Positions 1 through 9,634 are shown, numbered from the stretch's first letter. The stretch: 64,000 nucleotides of DNA from Nonomuraea montanisoli (GCF_013363975.1 NZ_JABWGN010000006.1:434001-498000); one strand, 5' to 3'. Notes: generated by a model from the sequence alone, not told the origin. Translations and numbers: made by a program.

Positions 1-2170
1 GCTCCAGCCGGTACGGCTCCGCGAACGTCCCGTGCGGCGTGCGCGGGGAGCCGGTGCGCAGCAGCCAGACCGCGACCGCGCCGCGGTCCCAGGCGTCGGA
101 GACGGCGGCCACGTCGTGGGCCAGCTCCGCCTCGCGCCGCGCCTGGCCCGTCCTGCCCTCCAGCCAGGACGCCTCGGCGCGGGTCAGCCGTACCGGGACG
201 ATCTGCTGCGGCTCGCCGGTGCGGTCGGCCAGCTCGGCCGCCTCGTCGAGGTGCTGCCAGAGGCCGCTTTCGCCGCGGCGGGCCAGGACCGAGCCGATCC
301 TGCGCACCGTGCACATGCGGTTGGACGGGGAGCGGCCCACCGTGGCCAGGATGGCGGCGCTGATGGCCAGCGACTCCTGCCAGCGGCCGGTGCGTTCCAT
401 GACGCTGGCCAGCTCGCCGCGCACGCAGGTGCCGTACGTGGGCAGGTCGTGCTCGTCGCAGTAGGCGATGCCCTCGGCCGCCCACCGTTCCGCCTCGGCG
501 AAGCCGCGCCGGCCGCCGTGCATGGCGACCAGGTTCGTGTACGCCCGGCCCGCCTGGTCCTGGTGCCGTCCGGCCAGGGCGACCTCGAGCGCGCGCTCCA
601 TCTGCTCCTCCCAGGCTCCGCCGCGTATCCAGGCGCACCCGGCCCGGGTGTTGAGGGCGTCGCTGAGCACGTCGGTGGCGCCGAGCGGCTCGGCCAGCTC
701 CTGCGCGCGCAGCGCCAGGGGCTCGGCCAGGTCGTGCTCGTAGCGCAGTATCCGGTGGTTGGCCAGCGTGGCGTACGCCCAGGCCAGCTCGATGCCGGGC
801 CCGAGCGGCTCCAGGACCGCCACGGCGGCCTCGGCGTCGGCGACCTCGCCGCGGCACAGGTTCCACTTGATGCGCGACAGCCGGCGCAGCGCGGTGCCCT
901 CCCGCAGCCGCTCGCCGACCTGGCGCCACTGGGTCAGCGCGCGCTCGCACGCCTCGGCCGCGTCCTGCCACTGGTCGAGCAGGGCCGCCTCGTCGGCCAG
1001 CTCTTCGCACAGCTCGGCCACGGTCGCGGCGTCGGCCGCGACGGCGAAGCGCAGGGCCCGCCGGTACTGCGCCGCGGCCTCGCGGTGGGAGGCCAGCCAG
1101 GCCGCGCGGCGGGCGGCGGCGGGCGCGTGGCGCAGGACCGCGGCGGCGTCCCCCGCCGCCTCGGCGTGGAAGGCCATCCGGGCGTCGTCGTCACAGCCCA
1201 GCGCGGCAAGAGCCGCCAGGACCAGGCCGTGGGTGGCGCGGCCGCGGCGGGCGGGCAGCGCGCCCTCCACCGCCAGCCGGGCGATCTCGTGGCGGAAACG
1301 CAGCCATTCGCCGTCGCCGGTCACCAGCCCGCACGCCAGCAGCTCGTCCACGGCCGGGGCCGGGCACGAGGTCACCGCCTCCAGCAGCCTCCACTCCACC
1401 CGGGTGCCCATCAGCGCCGCGACGTCGAGCACCTGGCGGGCCGCGCCGCTCAGGCGCGCGGCGCGCGCCAGCACCGCGTCCCGGGCCGACCCGGGAACCT
1501 CGTGCATGCCGGCCTGGAGGACCTCGGTCACGTAGAACGGGTTGCCGCCGGTCAGCCGGTGCAGCGCGCCGGCGTCGGCGTCGCTGCCGCCGGCCAGCTC
1601 CCGCACCGCGCGCGTGGACAGGGGCGCCAGGCCGATGCGCCTGGTCGAGCGCTGCGAGGCCAGATCGCCCAGGGTGACGCGCAGCGGATCGGCGGCCGAA
1701 AGGCCGTCGTCGCGGTAGGTGGCCAGCAGCAGCAGCGCGCTGCCGCGCAGCCGCCGGCCGAGGAAGCGCAGCAGGTCGAGGGTGGCCTCGTCGGCCCAGT
1801 GGACGTCCTCCACCACGACCACGTCCAGCCTCGCCGGGTCGCCGACCTCGCGCAGCAGTCCCCGGAACAGCTCCTCGCGTCCGGCTCCGGCGCGGCACAG
1901 CTCCAGCAGCGGGCCGCCGAGCTGCTCGGCCAGATCGAACAGCGGCCCCAGCGGGCGCGGCGTGAACAGCCCGTCGCAGGCCCCCCACGACCAGCGCGCC
2001 GCCGGCAGGTCCTGCTGGAAGTGCTCGACCAGCGCCGACTTGCCGACCCCCGCCTCGCCCGCGACCAGGACCAGCCGTCCCTCTCCGCGCGCGGCCTCGG
2101 CCGCGTACTCGCCCAGCGACGCCAACGACGACTCCCGCTCCAGCAAGCGCACCCCCGTAGTATCCGTCAC
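1..2170 (-). CDS. LAL-type ATPase transcriptional regulator (5' part, runs off left edge)
   Basis: About 723 residues of an N-terminal ATPase/TPR-like protein are visible; the stop lies beyond the left edge. Read from a GTG at 2170, the product starts VTDTTGVRLLERESSL and has a Walker A motif (GEAGVGKS) near residue 43 and a Walker B-like run (DVVVVEDVHWAD) near residue 120. Long alanine-rich helical repeats follow, as in LAL regulators, which are large LuxR-family ATPases with a C-terminal DNA-binding domain. That domain would lie outside the window, so the LuxR assignment is inference. No strong Shine-Dalgarno precedes the GTG; an in-frame GTG lies a few codons further in. It follows the monooxygenase gene on the same strand after a 57-bp gap. 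Confidence 0.8.
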   Translation of the reverse strand, partial: MTDTTGVRLLERESSLASLGEYAAEAARGEGRLVLVAGEAGVGKSALVEHFQQDLPAARWSWGACDGLFTPRPLGPLFDLAEQLGGPLLELCRAGAGREELFRGLLREVGDPARLDVVVVEDVHWADEATLDLLRFLGRRLRGSALLLLATYRDDGLSAADPLRVTLGDLASQRSTRRIGLAPLSTRAVRELAGGSDADAGALHRLTGGNPFYVTEVLQAGMHEVPGSARDAVLARAARLSGAARQVLDVAALMGTRVEWRLLEAVTSCPAPAVDELLACGLVTGDGEWLRFRHEIARLAVEGALPARRGRATHGLVLAALAALGCDDDARMAFHAEAAGDAAAVLRHAPAAARRAAWLASHREAAAQYRRALRFAVAADAATVAELCEELADEAALLDQWQDAAEACERALTQWRQVGERLREGTALRRLSRIKWNLCRGEVADAEAAVAVLEPLGPGIELAWAYATLANHRILRYEHDLAEPLALRAQELAEPLGATDVLSDALNTRAGCAWIRGGAWEEQMERALEVALAGRHQDQAGRAYTNLVAMHGGRRGFAEAERWAAEGIAYCDEHDLPTYGTCVRGELASVMERTGRWQESLAISAAILATVGRSPSNRMCTVRRIGSVLARRGESGLWQHLDEAAELADRTGEPQQIVPVRLTRAEASWLEGRTGQARREAELAHDVAAVSDAWDRGAVAVWLLRTGSPRTPHGTFAEPYRLE

Positions 2171-2227
2171 CGGCGGGCGGCTGGTAAGGGATCTCGGCTC
2201 CCGCCCGGTCCGGGCGGGAGCCGGTTT

Positions 2228-2524
2228 TCAGGGGGTGGGCGCCGCGACCAGCTCGCGGACGCTCGCGGGCCGGGCCAGGACGCCCCGCAGGACCTGCTCG
2301 GCGTGCCGGAAGTACGCGCCGGCCAGATGCTCGGCCAGCGCGTCCGGGCCCGTCCACTGCCCGACGAGCAGCATGCGGGCGCCGTCGTTGGGATCGACGT
2401 AGGGCTGGTAGGCCAGGCAGCCGGGCTCCTCCAGCGACGGTTCGATCATGGCTTCCAGGGCCGTGCGCAGCCGGTCGTGCCGGCCGGGGGCGGCCAGGAA
2501 TTCGGCGATGACCCAGACGGACAT
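2228..2524 (-). CDS. ABM-domain (putative quinol) monooxygenase
   Basis: A 98-residue protein of the antibiotic biosynthesis monooxygenase (ABM/YgiN) fold, a small dimeric ferredoxin-like barrel that oxidises quinols or polyketides without a cofactor. The sequence shows the family pattern: an N-terminal beta strand with VIAEFLAAPGRHDRL, the EPGCLAYQPYVDPND turn and the LLVGQWTGPDALAEHL segment. AGGAGAG lies 8 bases before the ATG. It starts 20 bases after the aldo/keto reductase stop on the same strand, so the two probably form an operon. The substrate cannot be told from sequence. Confidence 0.85.
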   Translation of the reverse strand: MSVWVIAEFLAAPGRHDRLRTALEAMIEPSLEEPGCLAYQPYVDPNDGARMLLVGQWTGPDALAEHLAGAYFRHAEQVLRGVLARPASVRELVAAPTP

Positions 2525-2544
2525 GGCGTGCTCTCCTGCGGGTG

Positions 2545-3600
2545 TCAGGGGCGGGCGGGGCCGGTACCGGCGCCGGAGCCGGTGATCGCGGCGGCGATCT
2601 CGTCGAGGTCGGCGCCGCTCAGCTCCACCGAGGCGGCGCCGACCCAGCCGTCGACCTGGGCGGGCCGGCGGGCGCCCACGATGGCGCCGGTGATGCCGGG
2701 CCAGGCCAGGACCCAGGCGATGGCCACCTCGGCCACGCTGGCGTCATGGCGTTCGGCGACGGGACGCAACGCCTCGGCGAGCGTGAGGTTGGCGGCCAGG
2801 CCGGCGGTGAAGTCGTGGTGGGCGCGGCGCCAGTCGTCGGCGGGCAGGGCCGCGGCGCGCTCGGCGGAGAAGGTGCCGCTCAGCAGCCCGGACTGCAGCG
2901 GTGAGTAGGCGATCACGCCGGTGTCGTGGGCGTGGGCCCAGGCGATCTCGGCGGCGCAGGAGCGGTTGATCGCCGAGAACGGCGGCTGGATCACGTCGAC
3001 GTGGGCGATCCGCTCGGCCGCCTCGAGCAGGTCGGGCGTGTGGTTGGACAGCCCGATCGCCCGCACCTTGCCTTCGGCCTTCAGCTCGGCCATGACCTGC
3101 CAGTACTCCTCCAGCGGCGTGGCGTTGGGCGATGCCGTCCCGAATCCGTCGCCGGCGTACTCCAGCGACTCGCCGGTGTCGGGGTAGTGCACCTGGTACA
3201 GGTCGATGTGGTCGGTCCCCAGCCGCCGCAGCGAGTCTTCGAGCTCGCGGCGGACGCTGGCCGGCTTCATGATCCGCCGAGGCGCGGCCGACGGGTTGCC
3301 CGGGTCCCAGACCAGGCCGGCCTTGGTGAACAGGTACGGGCGGTCGGCCTGCGGCAGGGCGGCCACGGCCTTGCCGACCAGTTCCTCGGAATGGCCCAGG
3401 CCGTACACGGCTGCGGTGTCGATCCAGTTGACGCCCGCCTCCAGCGCGCGGTGGATCGCGGCGATCGACTCGGCGTCGTCGGTGGCGCCCCAGCCGAAGC
3501 GCCAGCCCGAGCCCGCCACCGCCCACGACCCGAACCCCACTCGGGTGATCGTCATGTCGGTGCGCCCGAGCCGCCGGCCGGGCAGAGGGGAAGAGGTCAC
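2545..3600 (-). CDS. aldo/keto reductase
   Basis: NADPH-dependent TIM-barrel oxidoreductase of 351 residues. The catalytic tetrad of the family is visible: Asp in WIDTAAVYG, Tyr in the same segment, Lys in LFTKAG and His in YQVHYPD; the cofactor end shows IVGARRPAQ. The frame stays open far upstream, but a GTG at 3600 has AAGGAG five bases before it and gives the usual N-terminus PGRRLGRTDMTITRVGFG, so that start was chosen. It heads an operon with the ABM monooxygenase and is divergent from an XRE-family regulator with palindromes between them, which suggests local repression. Substrate unknown. Confidence 0.9.
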   Translation of the reverse strand: MTSSPLPGRRLGRTDMTITRVGFGSWAVAGSGWRFGWGATDDAESIAAIHRALEAGVNWIDTAAVYGLGHSEELVGKAVAALPQADRPYLFTKAGLVWDPGNPSAAPRRIMKPASVRRELEDSLRRLGTDHIDLYQVHYPDTGESLEYAGDGFGTASPNATPLEEYWQVMAELKAEGKVRAIGLSNHTPDLLEAAERIAHVDVIQPPFSAINRSCAAEIAWAHAHDTGVIAYSPLQSGLLSGTFSAERAAALPADDWRRAHHDFTAGLAANLTLAEALRPVAERHDASVAEVAIAWVLAWPGITGAIVGARRPAQVDGWVGAASVELSGADLDEIAAAITGSGAGTGPARP

Positions 3601-3647
3601 GTGTGCTCCTTGGGTGAGCGGCCAGGGCGTCGCTCGCCCGTGGCGGT

Positions 3648-3738
3648 GCCGGAACCGTTCCGGCGCCGTCCACTGTGGGGCCGCGGGCCGCGGCCCAGCC
3701 AGGGCCAGGCGGTGCCTGGGCACGCCGCGACCAGGCAC
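3648..3738. promoter_or_regulatory. palindromes in the AKR/XRE divergent promoter region
   Basis: GCCGGAACCGTTCCGGC (3648-3664) is a perfect 17-bp palindrome around a central C. A second group has CCAGGC at 3705, GCCTGG ending at 3719 and CCAGGC again at 3731, giving GTGCCTGG/CCAGGCAC arms 11 bases apart. Both lie between the two divergent starts. They are candidate operators for the neighbouring XRE protein; binding is inferred from position only. Confidence 0.5.
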
Positions 3739-3768
3739 GGTCGGCGCCCGGCCGCGATACTGGGGGGC

Positions 3769-4626
3769 ATGGTGGTGGATCGGCGTGCCGAGCTGGGTGA
3801 GTTCCTGCGTTCGCGGCGGGCCCGGCTGCGTCCGGAGGAGTTCGGCCTGTCGTCGTACGGGCAGCGGCGCCGCGTGCCCGGGTTGCGGCGCGAGGAGCTG
3901 GCGCAGCTGGCCGGGGTCAGCGTCGACCACTACATCCGGCTGGAGCAGGGGCGCAGCCTGCAGTTCTCGGCGGAGGTGCTGGACGCGGTCGCGCGGGCGC
4001 TGCGGCTGGACGACGCCGAACGCGCGCACCTGCACCGGCTGGCGCGGCCCGCCCCGGCCGGCCCGCCGGAGCCCGCCGTGCGTCCGCCCCTGCGGGCGGG
4101 GATCGCGCGGCTGGTGTCGTCGGTCCATGACGTGCCGGCCTACCTGGTCGACCGCAACACCACCGTGCTGGCCTGGAACCGGCCGGCCGCGGCGCTGATC
4201 ACCGACTTCGGCGCGCTGCCCGCGGCGCAGCGCAACATGGCCCGGCTGACCTTCCTGGACGAGGGCATCCGCCGCCTGTACGCCGACTGGCCGCAGCGGG
4301 CCCGCGACATCGTCGGCTTCCTGCGGCTGGACTCCGGTCGCCGGCCCGCCGATGCGTCCACGGCGGCCCTGGTCGAGGAGCTGTCGGCCGCCAGCGCGGA
4401 GTTCCGGGCGTTGTGGGCGGAGCACGAGGTGAAGGACAAACGGCACGGACGGTATGTGTACCGGCATCCTGTGGTGGGTGAGCTGGAGCTGGCCTACGAG
4501 ACCCTGCGCCTGCCGGACGACCCCGGGCTGGCCCTGGTCATGCACAGCGCCGAGGAGGGCTCGCCCTGCGACACGGCGCTGCGGCTGCTGGTGGCCTGGG
4601 CCGGGCAGGACGCGCCCGCCGGCTGA
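3769..4626 (+). CDS. XRE-family regulator with MmyB-like ligand-binding domain
   Basis: A 285-residue DNA-binding protein. Residues about 8-85 form a helix-turn-helix of the XRE type (RVPGLRREELAQLAGVSVDHYIRLEQGR), followed by the MmyB-type domain (YLVDRNTTVLAWNRPAAAL, FLRLDSGRRP, HPVVGELELAYETLRLPDDPG) that binds fatty-acid-like ligands in characterised relatives. The ATG at 3769 gives the family's usual N-terminus. Proteins of this type in actinomycetes are often divergent from the oxidoreductase they control, and here the aldo/keto reductase operon is divergent with a 168-bp gap. The regulatory link is inferred. Confidence 0.88.
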   Translation: MVVDRRAELGEFLRSRRARLRPEEFGLSSYGQRRRVPGLRREELAQLAGVSVDHYIRLEQGRSLQFSAEVLDAVARALRLDDAERAHLHRLARPAPAGPPEPAVRPPLRAGIARLVSSVHDVPAYLVDRNTTVLAWNRPAAALITDFGALPAAQRNMARLTFLDEGIRRLYADWPQRARDIVGFLRLDSGRRPADASTAALVEELSAASAEFRALWAEHEVKDKRHGRYVYRHPVVGELELAYETLRLPDDPGLALVMHSAEEGSPCDTALRLLVAWAGQDAPAG

Positions 4627-4701
4627 CGTGCCCGCCCGGACGTTGCGGCTCTCAGGGGCGGGGTCGGCCGGTGGCGGCGTCCGGCCGGGCGCGCGGGTCG
4701 T

Positions 4702-7700
4702 TCACGGAGCGAGGGTGATCTCGGCCAGCTCCCGCCAGTCCCGCCGCTGCCCGTCGCGGGTCGCCTCGGCGAAAGCGGTCTCGCCGAGGCTTTCGCGCGC
4801 CCGCGCGGCGATCCTGGCGACGTCCGGCTGCGACCGGTCGGGCGTGCCGCGCACGGTGTCGCCGGCCGCCAGCAGGCGTACGGCCTGCTCGTCCTGCCCC
4901 TGGCGCAGCGCCAGATCCGCGATCCCGACCAGCGCACTGGCGATCGCCGGCGGGAAGGCGTGCTCCACGGCCGCGTGGAACGCCTGGGTCCGGTACGCGC
5001 GCGACTGTTCGAGATCCTCGGTGAGGTAGCCGTACAGGTCCAAGGTCTCGGAACGGACGGAGCCGATGCGCTGGGAGTCGTCCAGCACCGCGCACACCGT
5101 GGCCAGGTGCTCGTGCGCCTGGTCCGGCTCGCCGCGCCAGCGCGCCAGCCCCGCCTTGCGCAGCGCCAGCTCGGCGAGCGAGTCGGGCCAGACGATCCCG
5201 CCCGCCCACCGCTGCGCCTCCGCCATGGCCGAGGCGCTGGATCGCTCGTCGCCCGCCAGCCAGTACAGCTGGGCCAGCCGCGCCCGCACACTGACCACGT
5301 CCTCGGTCGCGCCCACCTCGGTCATCGCCACGGCGGCCTCTTCGTAGTGCTCGCACGCGCGGGCGAACTCGCCGCGCATGGCGAGCCGGTCGGCCAGGAA
5401 GGTCAACGCGTAGGAGATGCCCATCCGGTCGCCCAGCGCGCGGAACTCGGCGAGGGCGGTCTCGGCGTCGAGGTCCACGTCGGTCTCGTCGCCGCCGAGC
5501 GTGAGCCGCAGCCGGCCGCGCGTGAGCCTGGCCTGCGCGCGCACCCACGGGTCGTCGTCGGCGATGAGCGGCTCGAAGGCGGGCAGGAGGTCCGTCGGGC
5601 CCTGCAGCGTCCGCTCCAGCAGCGCGGCGAACCCGAGCAGCGGGCGGCGGGACCGGCTGCGCTGGGCCAGCCGATGCGCCTCCTGGATCCACTCGCGCGC
5701 CTGGTACTGATCGCCGCCGATCCCGGAGGTCAGGAAGATCGTCACCATGAGGTACGCCATCGCCCGCACGTCATCGGGCACCTCGCCGTCCAGCGAGGAC
5801 GCCGCGATGCTCAGCTCGGCGCCCTCGGCCCGGTGCCCGCTGAGGTACCAGAACCAGCCCGCGGCCGCGACCAGCCGCATCGCCTCCTGGGCCCATCCCT
5901 CGGCGATCGCTCCGCGCAGGGCCGCGGCGATGTTGTCGTGCTCGGCCTCGATCGTGGCCAGCCAGGTGAGCTGCTCGGCCCGGCGCAGGTGCGGCTCGGC
6001 CTCCTCGGCCAGCTCGGTGAAGTAGGCGAGGTGCGCCCGGCGCGCCGCCTCGCTCTCCCCTGCTTCGGCGAGCCGGTGCGCCGCGTACTCCCTGATGGTG
6101 TTGAGCATCCGGTAGCGGGGGGCGCCCTCGCCGTCGGCCACCAGCAGCGACTTCTCGATCAACGCGGTGAGCACGTCGAAGACGTGCTCACCGGCGGGCG
6201 CCTCGTCCCCGCACACCCGTTCGGCCGCTTCCAGGCTCGCCCCGCCGGAGAACACCGACAGCCGCCGCAGCACGCCGCGTTCGGCCTCGCTCAGCAGGTC
6301 CCAGCTCCAGTCCACGACCGCGCGCAGCGTCTTGTGATGGGCGAGCGCCGTACGGCTGCCGCTGGTCAGCAGCCGGAACCGGTCGTCGAGCCGGCGGGCC
6401 AGCTGATCGACGGACATGGTGCGCAGCCGTGCCGCGGCCAGTTCGATCGCCAGCGGGATGCCGTCGAGCGCCCGGCAGATCCGCGCCATGGCCGCCAGGG
6501 TGTGCGGGTCGAAGCCGATGTCCTTGCGCACCAGCTCGGCGCGGTCGCGCAGCAGCCGCACCGCGGGCGAGGAGCCGGCCTGGGAGGGGTCGGCCCCCTC
6601 GGCGGGCAGCGCGAGGGGCTCGACTCCCCACAGCACCTCGCCGATGATGCCGAGCGGCTCCCTGCTGGTGGCCAGGATCCGCAGCCTGCGGCACTCCCCC
6701 AGCAGCCGGTCCGCGAAGGTCGCCGCCTCCTCGATCACGTGCTCGCAGTTGTCCAGGATCAGCAGCATCGTGCGGTCCCGGAGCGCGGCGATGAGCCGGT
6801 CCATCGGCTCCCCGCCGCGCGAGCCGCCGAGCAGCGCCTGATCACGCAGGCCGATCGCGGTGAGGGCGGCCTGCGCCAGATCGCCGCCCGCCCGCACCGA
6901 GGCGAGCTCGACCAGCCACGCCCCGTCCGGCAGCTCGGTGAGCATGGTCCGGGCGGTCTCGGTGGCCAGTCTCGTCTTGCCGGAGCCGCCCGGCCCCGTC
7001 AGGGTGACCAGCCGGTGCCCGACGGCCAGGACGGCGACCGCGGCGATGTCGTCGTCCTTGCCGACGAAACTCGTCAGCGCGGCGCGCAGGTTCGTCCTGC
7101 GGTTCTCGGCCCGTTCGCCCAGCTCGCCCCGCAGCAGCGCGGTGTGCAGCGCGGACAGCTCGGCCGACGGATCGGCGCCCAGCTCCTCGGCGAGCAGCTC
7201 GCGCGTCCGCTGGTACACGGTCAACGCCTCGTTGCCGCGCCCCGCCTCGGCCAGCGCCCGCATCAACGCCGCCACGAACCCCTCCCGCAGGGGGTGGGCG
7301 GCGACCAGCTCGGTCAGCTCGGAGACCATCTCCGAGCCGCGGCCGAGGCGGATGTCGGCATCCACCCGATCGCCGAGCGCGGCGACGTAGAGGTCGTCCA
7401 GACGCGTGACGACGGCGTCGAACGCGTCGCTGCCGTGCAGGGCGATGTCGGCCATGGCCGTGCCGCGCCACAGGGCCAGGGCCGAGCGCAGCAGGTCGGC
7501 CCTGGCCTCGGGCTCGGCGCTGCGGGCCTGGCCGACGAGCTGCTCGAAGCGGGACACGTCCACGTCGTCGGAGGCGGCGGCCAGCCGGTACCCGCCGGCC
7601 TCCGCCTCGATCACGCCGTCCGGCAGGGCCCGGCGCAGCCTGGACACCAGCGCCTGCAGGGCGTTCACCTCGTCGGCGGGCGGCTGTTGCCCCCAGATCC

Positions 7701-7845
7701 AGTCCACCAGCCTCGCGCGCGTGACGATGCGGCCTGGCTCGAGGGCGAGTGCAGCCAGCAGTGCGCGTAGCCGAATCCCGGGAACCTCAACCAGAGCCCC
7801 ATCGTGGTTCCTGACCTCGAACGGTCCCAGCAATCCGACTCTCAC
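4702..7845 (-). CDS. AfsR/SARP-type regulator (wHTH-BTAD-ATPase-TPR)
   Basis: A large regulator of about 1047 residues. Residues 1-95 form an OmpR-like winged helix (LLGPFEVRNHDG ... LRALLAALALEPG), residues about 100-245 the bacterial transcriptional activation domain ending in EELGADPSAELSALH, and near residue 285 the P-loop GPGGSGKT of an NB-ARC-like ATPase with LILDNCEH as Walker B. The C-terminal half is helical TPR-like repeat. The GTG at 7845 starts exactly where the family begins (VRVGLLGPFEV); no clear ribosome site precedes it and the frame stays open upstream. Such proteins activate antibiotic or cell-wall genes; the target here is unknown. Confidence 0.9.
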   Translation of the reverse strand: MRVGLLGPFEVRNHDGALVEVPGIRLRALLAALALEPGRIVTRARLVDWIWGQQPPADEVNALQALVSRLRRALPDGVIEAEAGGYRLAAASDDVDVSRFEQLVGQARSAEPEARADLLRSALALWRGTAMADIALHGSDAFDAVVTRLDDLYVAALGDRVDADIRLGRGSEMVSELTELVAAHPLREGFVAALMRALAEAGRGNEALTVYQRTRELLAEELGADPSAELSALHTALLRGELGERAENRRTNLRAALTSFVGKDDDIAAVAVLAVGHRLVTLTGPGGSGKTRLATETARTMLTELPDGAWLVELASVRAGGDLAQAALTAIGLRDQALLGGSRGGEPMDRLIAALRDRTMLLILDNCEHVIEEAATFADRLLGECRRLRILATSREPLGIIGEVLWGVEPLALPAEGADPSQAGSSPAVRLLRDRAELVRKDIGFDPHTLAAMARICRALDGIPLAIELAAARLRTMSVDQLARRLDDRFRLLTSGSRTALAHHKTLRAVVDWSWDLLSEAERGVLRRLSVFSGGASLEAAERVCGDEAPAGEHVFDVLTALIEKSLLVADGEGAPRYRMLNTIREYAAHRLAEAGESEAARRAHLAYFTELAEEAEPHLRRAEQLTWLATIEAEHDNIAAALRGAIAEGWAQEAMRLVAAAGWFWYLSGHRAEGAELSIAASSLDGEVPDDVRAMAYLMVTIFLTSGIGGDQYQAREWIQEAHRLAQRSRSRRPLLGFAALLERTLQGPTDLLPAFEPLIADDDPWVRAQARLTRGRLRLTLGGDETDVDLDAETALAEFRALGDRMGISYALTFLADRLAMRGEFARACEHYEEAAVAMTEVGATEDVVSVRARLAQLYWLAGDERSSASAMAEAQRWAGGIVWPDSLAELALRKAGLARWRGEPDQAHEHLATVCAVLDDSQRIGSVRSETLDLYGYLTEDLEQSRAYRTQAFHAAVEHAFPPAIASALVGIADLALRQGQDEQAVRLLAAGDTVRGTPDRSQPDVARIAARARESLGETAFAEATRDGQRRDWRELAEITLAP

Positions 7846-7973
7846 ATCAGCAATTGTGCCGTGGCGCCGGCGCCCCCGAGACACGCGGCTCGCCTCAGCG
7901 GCCTTTCGCGCCGCGCGGCGACCAGGGCGGCACGGGGCGATCTGGGCGGCACGGGGCGAGGGGTGCGGCTTCG

Positions 7974-8819
7974 CTATCGCACCGGCGTCAGCACTCCCTG
8001 CAGGAGCACGACGCCCTCGCCGTACTTGTCCTCCAGCCGTTGCCGGAGCTTCTCGCCGGCCACCCAGACGCCCACGACCACCTGCTCCTTCATGATGTCG
8101 ACGGAGGTCGAGACGATGGGCTGGCCGAGATCGTCGCCGATGGAATCCTGGATCCGGCGCAGCGCTTCCAGGCTGCGCCGGGCCTGGCTGACACAGAGCG
8201 CGCCGCCCCAGCTCTCCCGAATCCACGCCTCCCTGCCGGTCAGGTCGCCCGTGAACTTCACATTCAGCACCAGCTTGGTCGGGTCGTTGGCATACTTCTC
8301 CGACCACTCCCGCTTGCTGCCGTCGTAGCCGGGGATCGCGTTCAGATAGCCCTGGTCCAGCCACACCCCGCCCACGGCCGCCTCGTTCCCCAGGCGCTGC
8401 TCAGTCGCCTCGAGCGCTTCCTGGGTGGTCCTGGCGGGATCGGCCGGCCGCCGGCCGCCCTCCGGGACGGGGCACGGGCTGGCGAAGCTGGGCTTCTGCG
8501 GTGTGCCCTGGACCGCCGCCCCGGGTGGTTCGGTCAGGGTCAGCCGGGAGCCGTCCCAGGTGCCGACCACCCGATACTGACCCCACTTCGTTCCCTGTAC
8601 GTTCTCGTGCTGAACCTTGGACCAGTCCCAGCCGACGATGTCCGGCCCACCACACTGGGGTGGCAGCGACGTGGCCATCGCGGCGCACAGCTGCGGCCCG
8701 TGGCCGGGGCTCTCCAGGACGGAGACGTCGTCGGCCGCGTACGTGATCGGCTTGTCGGCCGCCACTCCGCTGCCGCAGGCGGTCAGCACGATGAGGGCCA
8801 GGAATGCGAGTGAGCGCAT
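7974..8819 (-). CDS. putative secreted lipoprotein, function unknown
   Basis: A 281-residue protein with a short positively charged start, a hydrophobic run (LAFLALIVL) and a lipobox LTAC at residues 12-15, so it should be lipidated at Cys15 and anchored outside the membrane. The rest has no family I recognise; it contains a few cysteines (QLCAAM, PQCGG, SPCPV) and a C-terminal mixed alpha/beta region. It lies 128 bases upstream of the AfsR-type regulator on the same strand and may share its promoter. Confidence 0.75.
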   Translation of the reverse strand: MRSLAFLALIVLTACGSGVAADKPITYAADDVSVLESPGHGPQLCAAMATSLPPQCGGPDIVGWDWSKVQHENVQGTKWGQYRVVGTWDGSRLTLTEPPGAAVQGTPQKPSFASPCPVPEGGRRPADPARTTQEALEATEQRLGNEAAVGGVWLDQGYLNAIPGYDGSKREWSEKYANDPTKLVLNVKFTGDLTGREAWIRESWGGALCVSQARRSLEALRRIQDSIGDDLGQPIVSTSVDIMKEQVVVGVWVAGEKLRQRLEDKYGEGVVLLQGVLTPVR

Positions 8820-9095
8820 GACCTTCAGACGTGCGGGCGCTCCGCGAGGTTCGTTCCTCGATCAGTGGCGCCACCTGCGCGAGCCACAGCGCGTCGACCA
8901 GAGTTCTGCGGTCGGCTGGTCTTCCACGTCTCGCAGAAGGCCGCTCGACAGACCTGAACATGTGGCGACCAGTATTTCGTGGTGAACCTACTCCCGGCGT
9001 CGTAGCCGGGCCGGTCACTGATCCCGGCGAGGTAGCGGCAGAAGACTCCGCTCGCAGGACGCCCCCGAGCCGTCGCCGCACGACGATGGCCGTCA
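8820..9095. other. intergenic stretch, nothing recognised
   Basis: The 276 bases between the lipoprotein start and the MFS relic carry no coding pattern I can support on either strand. The lipoprotein promoter must lie here. The MFS gene's missing 5' part is not found here, so the relic was probably joined to this sequence by a deletion. Confidence 0.5.
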
Positions 9096-9578
9096 TGACA
9101 ACCCAGGCTCGGCTACCGTCTCGCGCCGCGGACCCTCCTGGTCGCCGGCGGGCTGCTGACCGCGTCCGGGCTGGCCTGGCTCGGCCTGATCAGCCCGGAC
9201 GGCGCGTTCGTCACCGACGTGCTCGGGCCCTCGATCGTCACGAGCGTCGGCTTCGGGCTGTGCCTCGGACCGGTCGTCTCCGTCGCCACCGGCGGCGTCG
9301 CGCCCCACGAGAGCGGCACCGCGTCGGGCCTGCTCAACAGCTCGCGTCAGATCGGCGCCTCGCTCGGGCTGGCCGCCCTCGGCACCGCCGCGCACGAGCG
9401 CACCGGCCCGGCCGTCACGCCCGAGGCCCTCAACGACGGCTACGCGCTCGGCCTGACGCTCGGCGCCGCGCTCCTGGCCGCCGCCGTCCTCATCGCCCTC
9501 ACCGTCCTGCGCCGGACCGCCCCGCCCTCCCCGGTCCGGGACGGCGACGAACACGATGCGCCCCTGGCCCGGACATGA
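9096..9578 (+). pseudogene. 3' remnant of a DHA2-type MFS drug transporter
   Basis: About 160 codons match the end of an EmrB/QacA-type (14-helix) efflux pump: LAPRTLLVAGGLLTASGLAWLG, then a loop, LGPSIVTSVGFGLCLGPVVSVATGGV, the conserved SGTASGLLNSSRQIGASLGLAALG and a last helix LGAALLAAAVLIALTVLRR. An in-frame TGA stands just upstream (9094-9096) and the first roughly two thirds of the transporter are absent. A GTG at 9219 could start a short peptide, but that would not make a working pump. Confidence 0.8.
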
Positions 9579-9634
9579 CCGTCCGGTCACCCAGGTCACA
9601 GCCCCTCCAGACCCGCAGGAAAGGTCGTCCCGGC

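Noticed and set aside
32..2908. Very long plus-strand open frame (958 codons)
   Set aside because: It is antisense to the LAL-type ATPase, ABM and aldo/keto reductase genes, whose motifs are clear; the translation is low-complexity Arg/Gly/Ala/Gln-rich and has no family features.
4960..7770. 936-codon plus-strand frame opposite the AfsR-type regulator
   Set aside because: Codon-bias shadow of the minus-strand gene; the product is rich in Arg, Gly, Gln and His without domain pattern.
9093..9599. Minus-strand 168-codon frame opposite the MFS relic
   Set aside because: Low-complexity Gly/Arg/Glu-rich product; the plus strand carries clear transporter helices.
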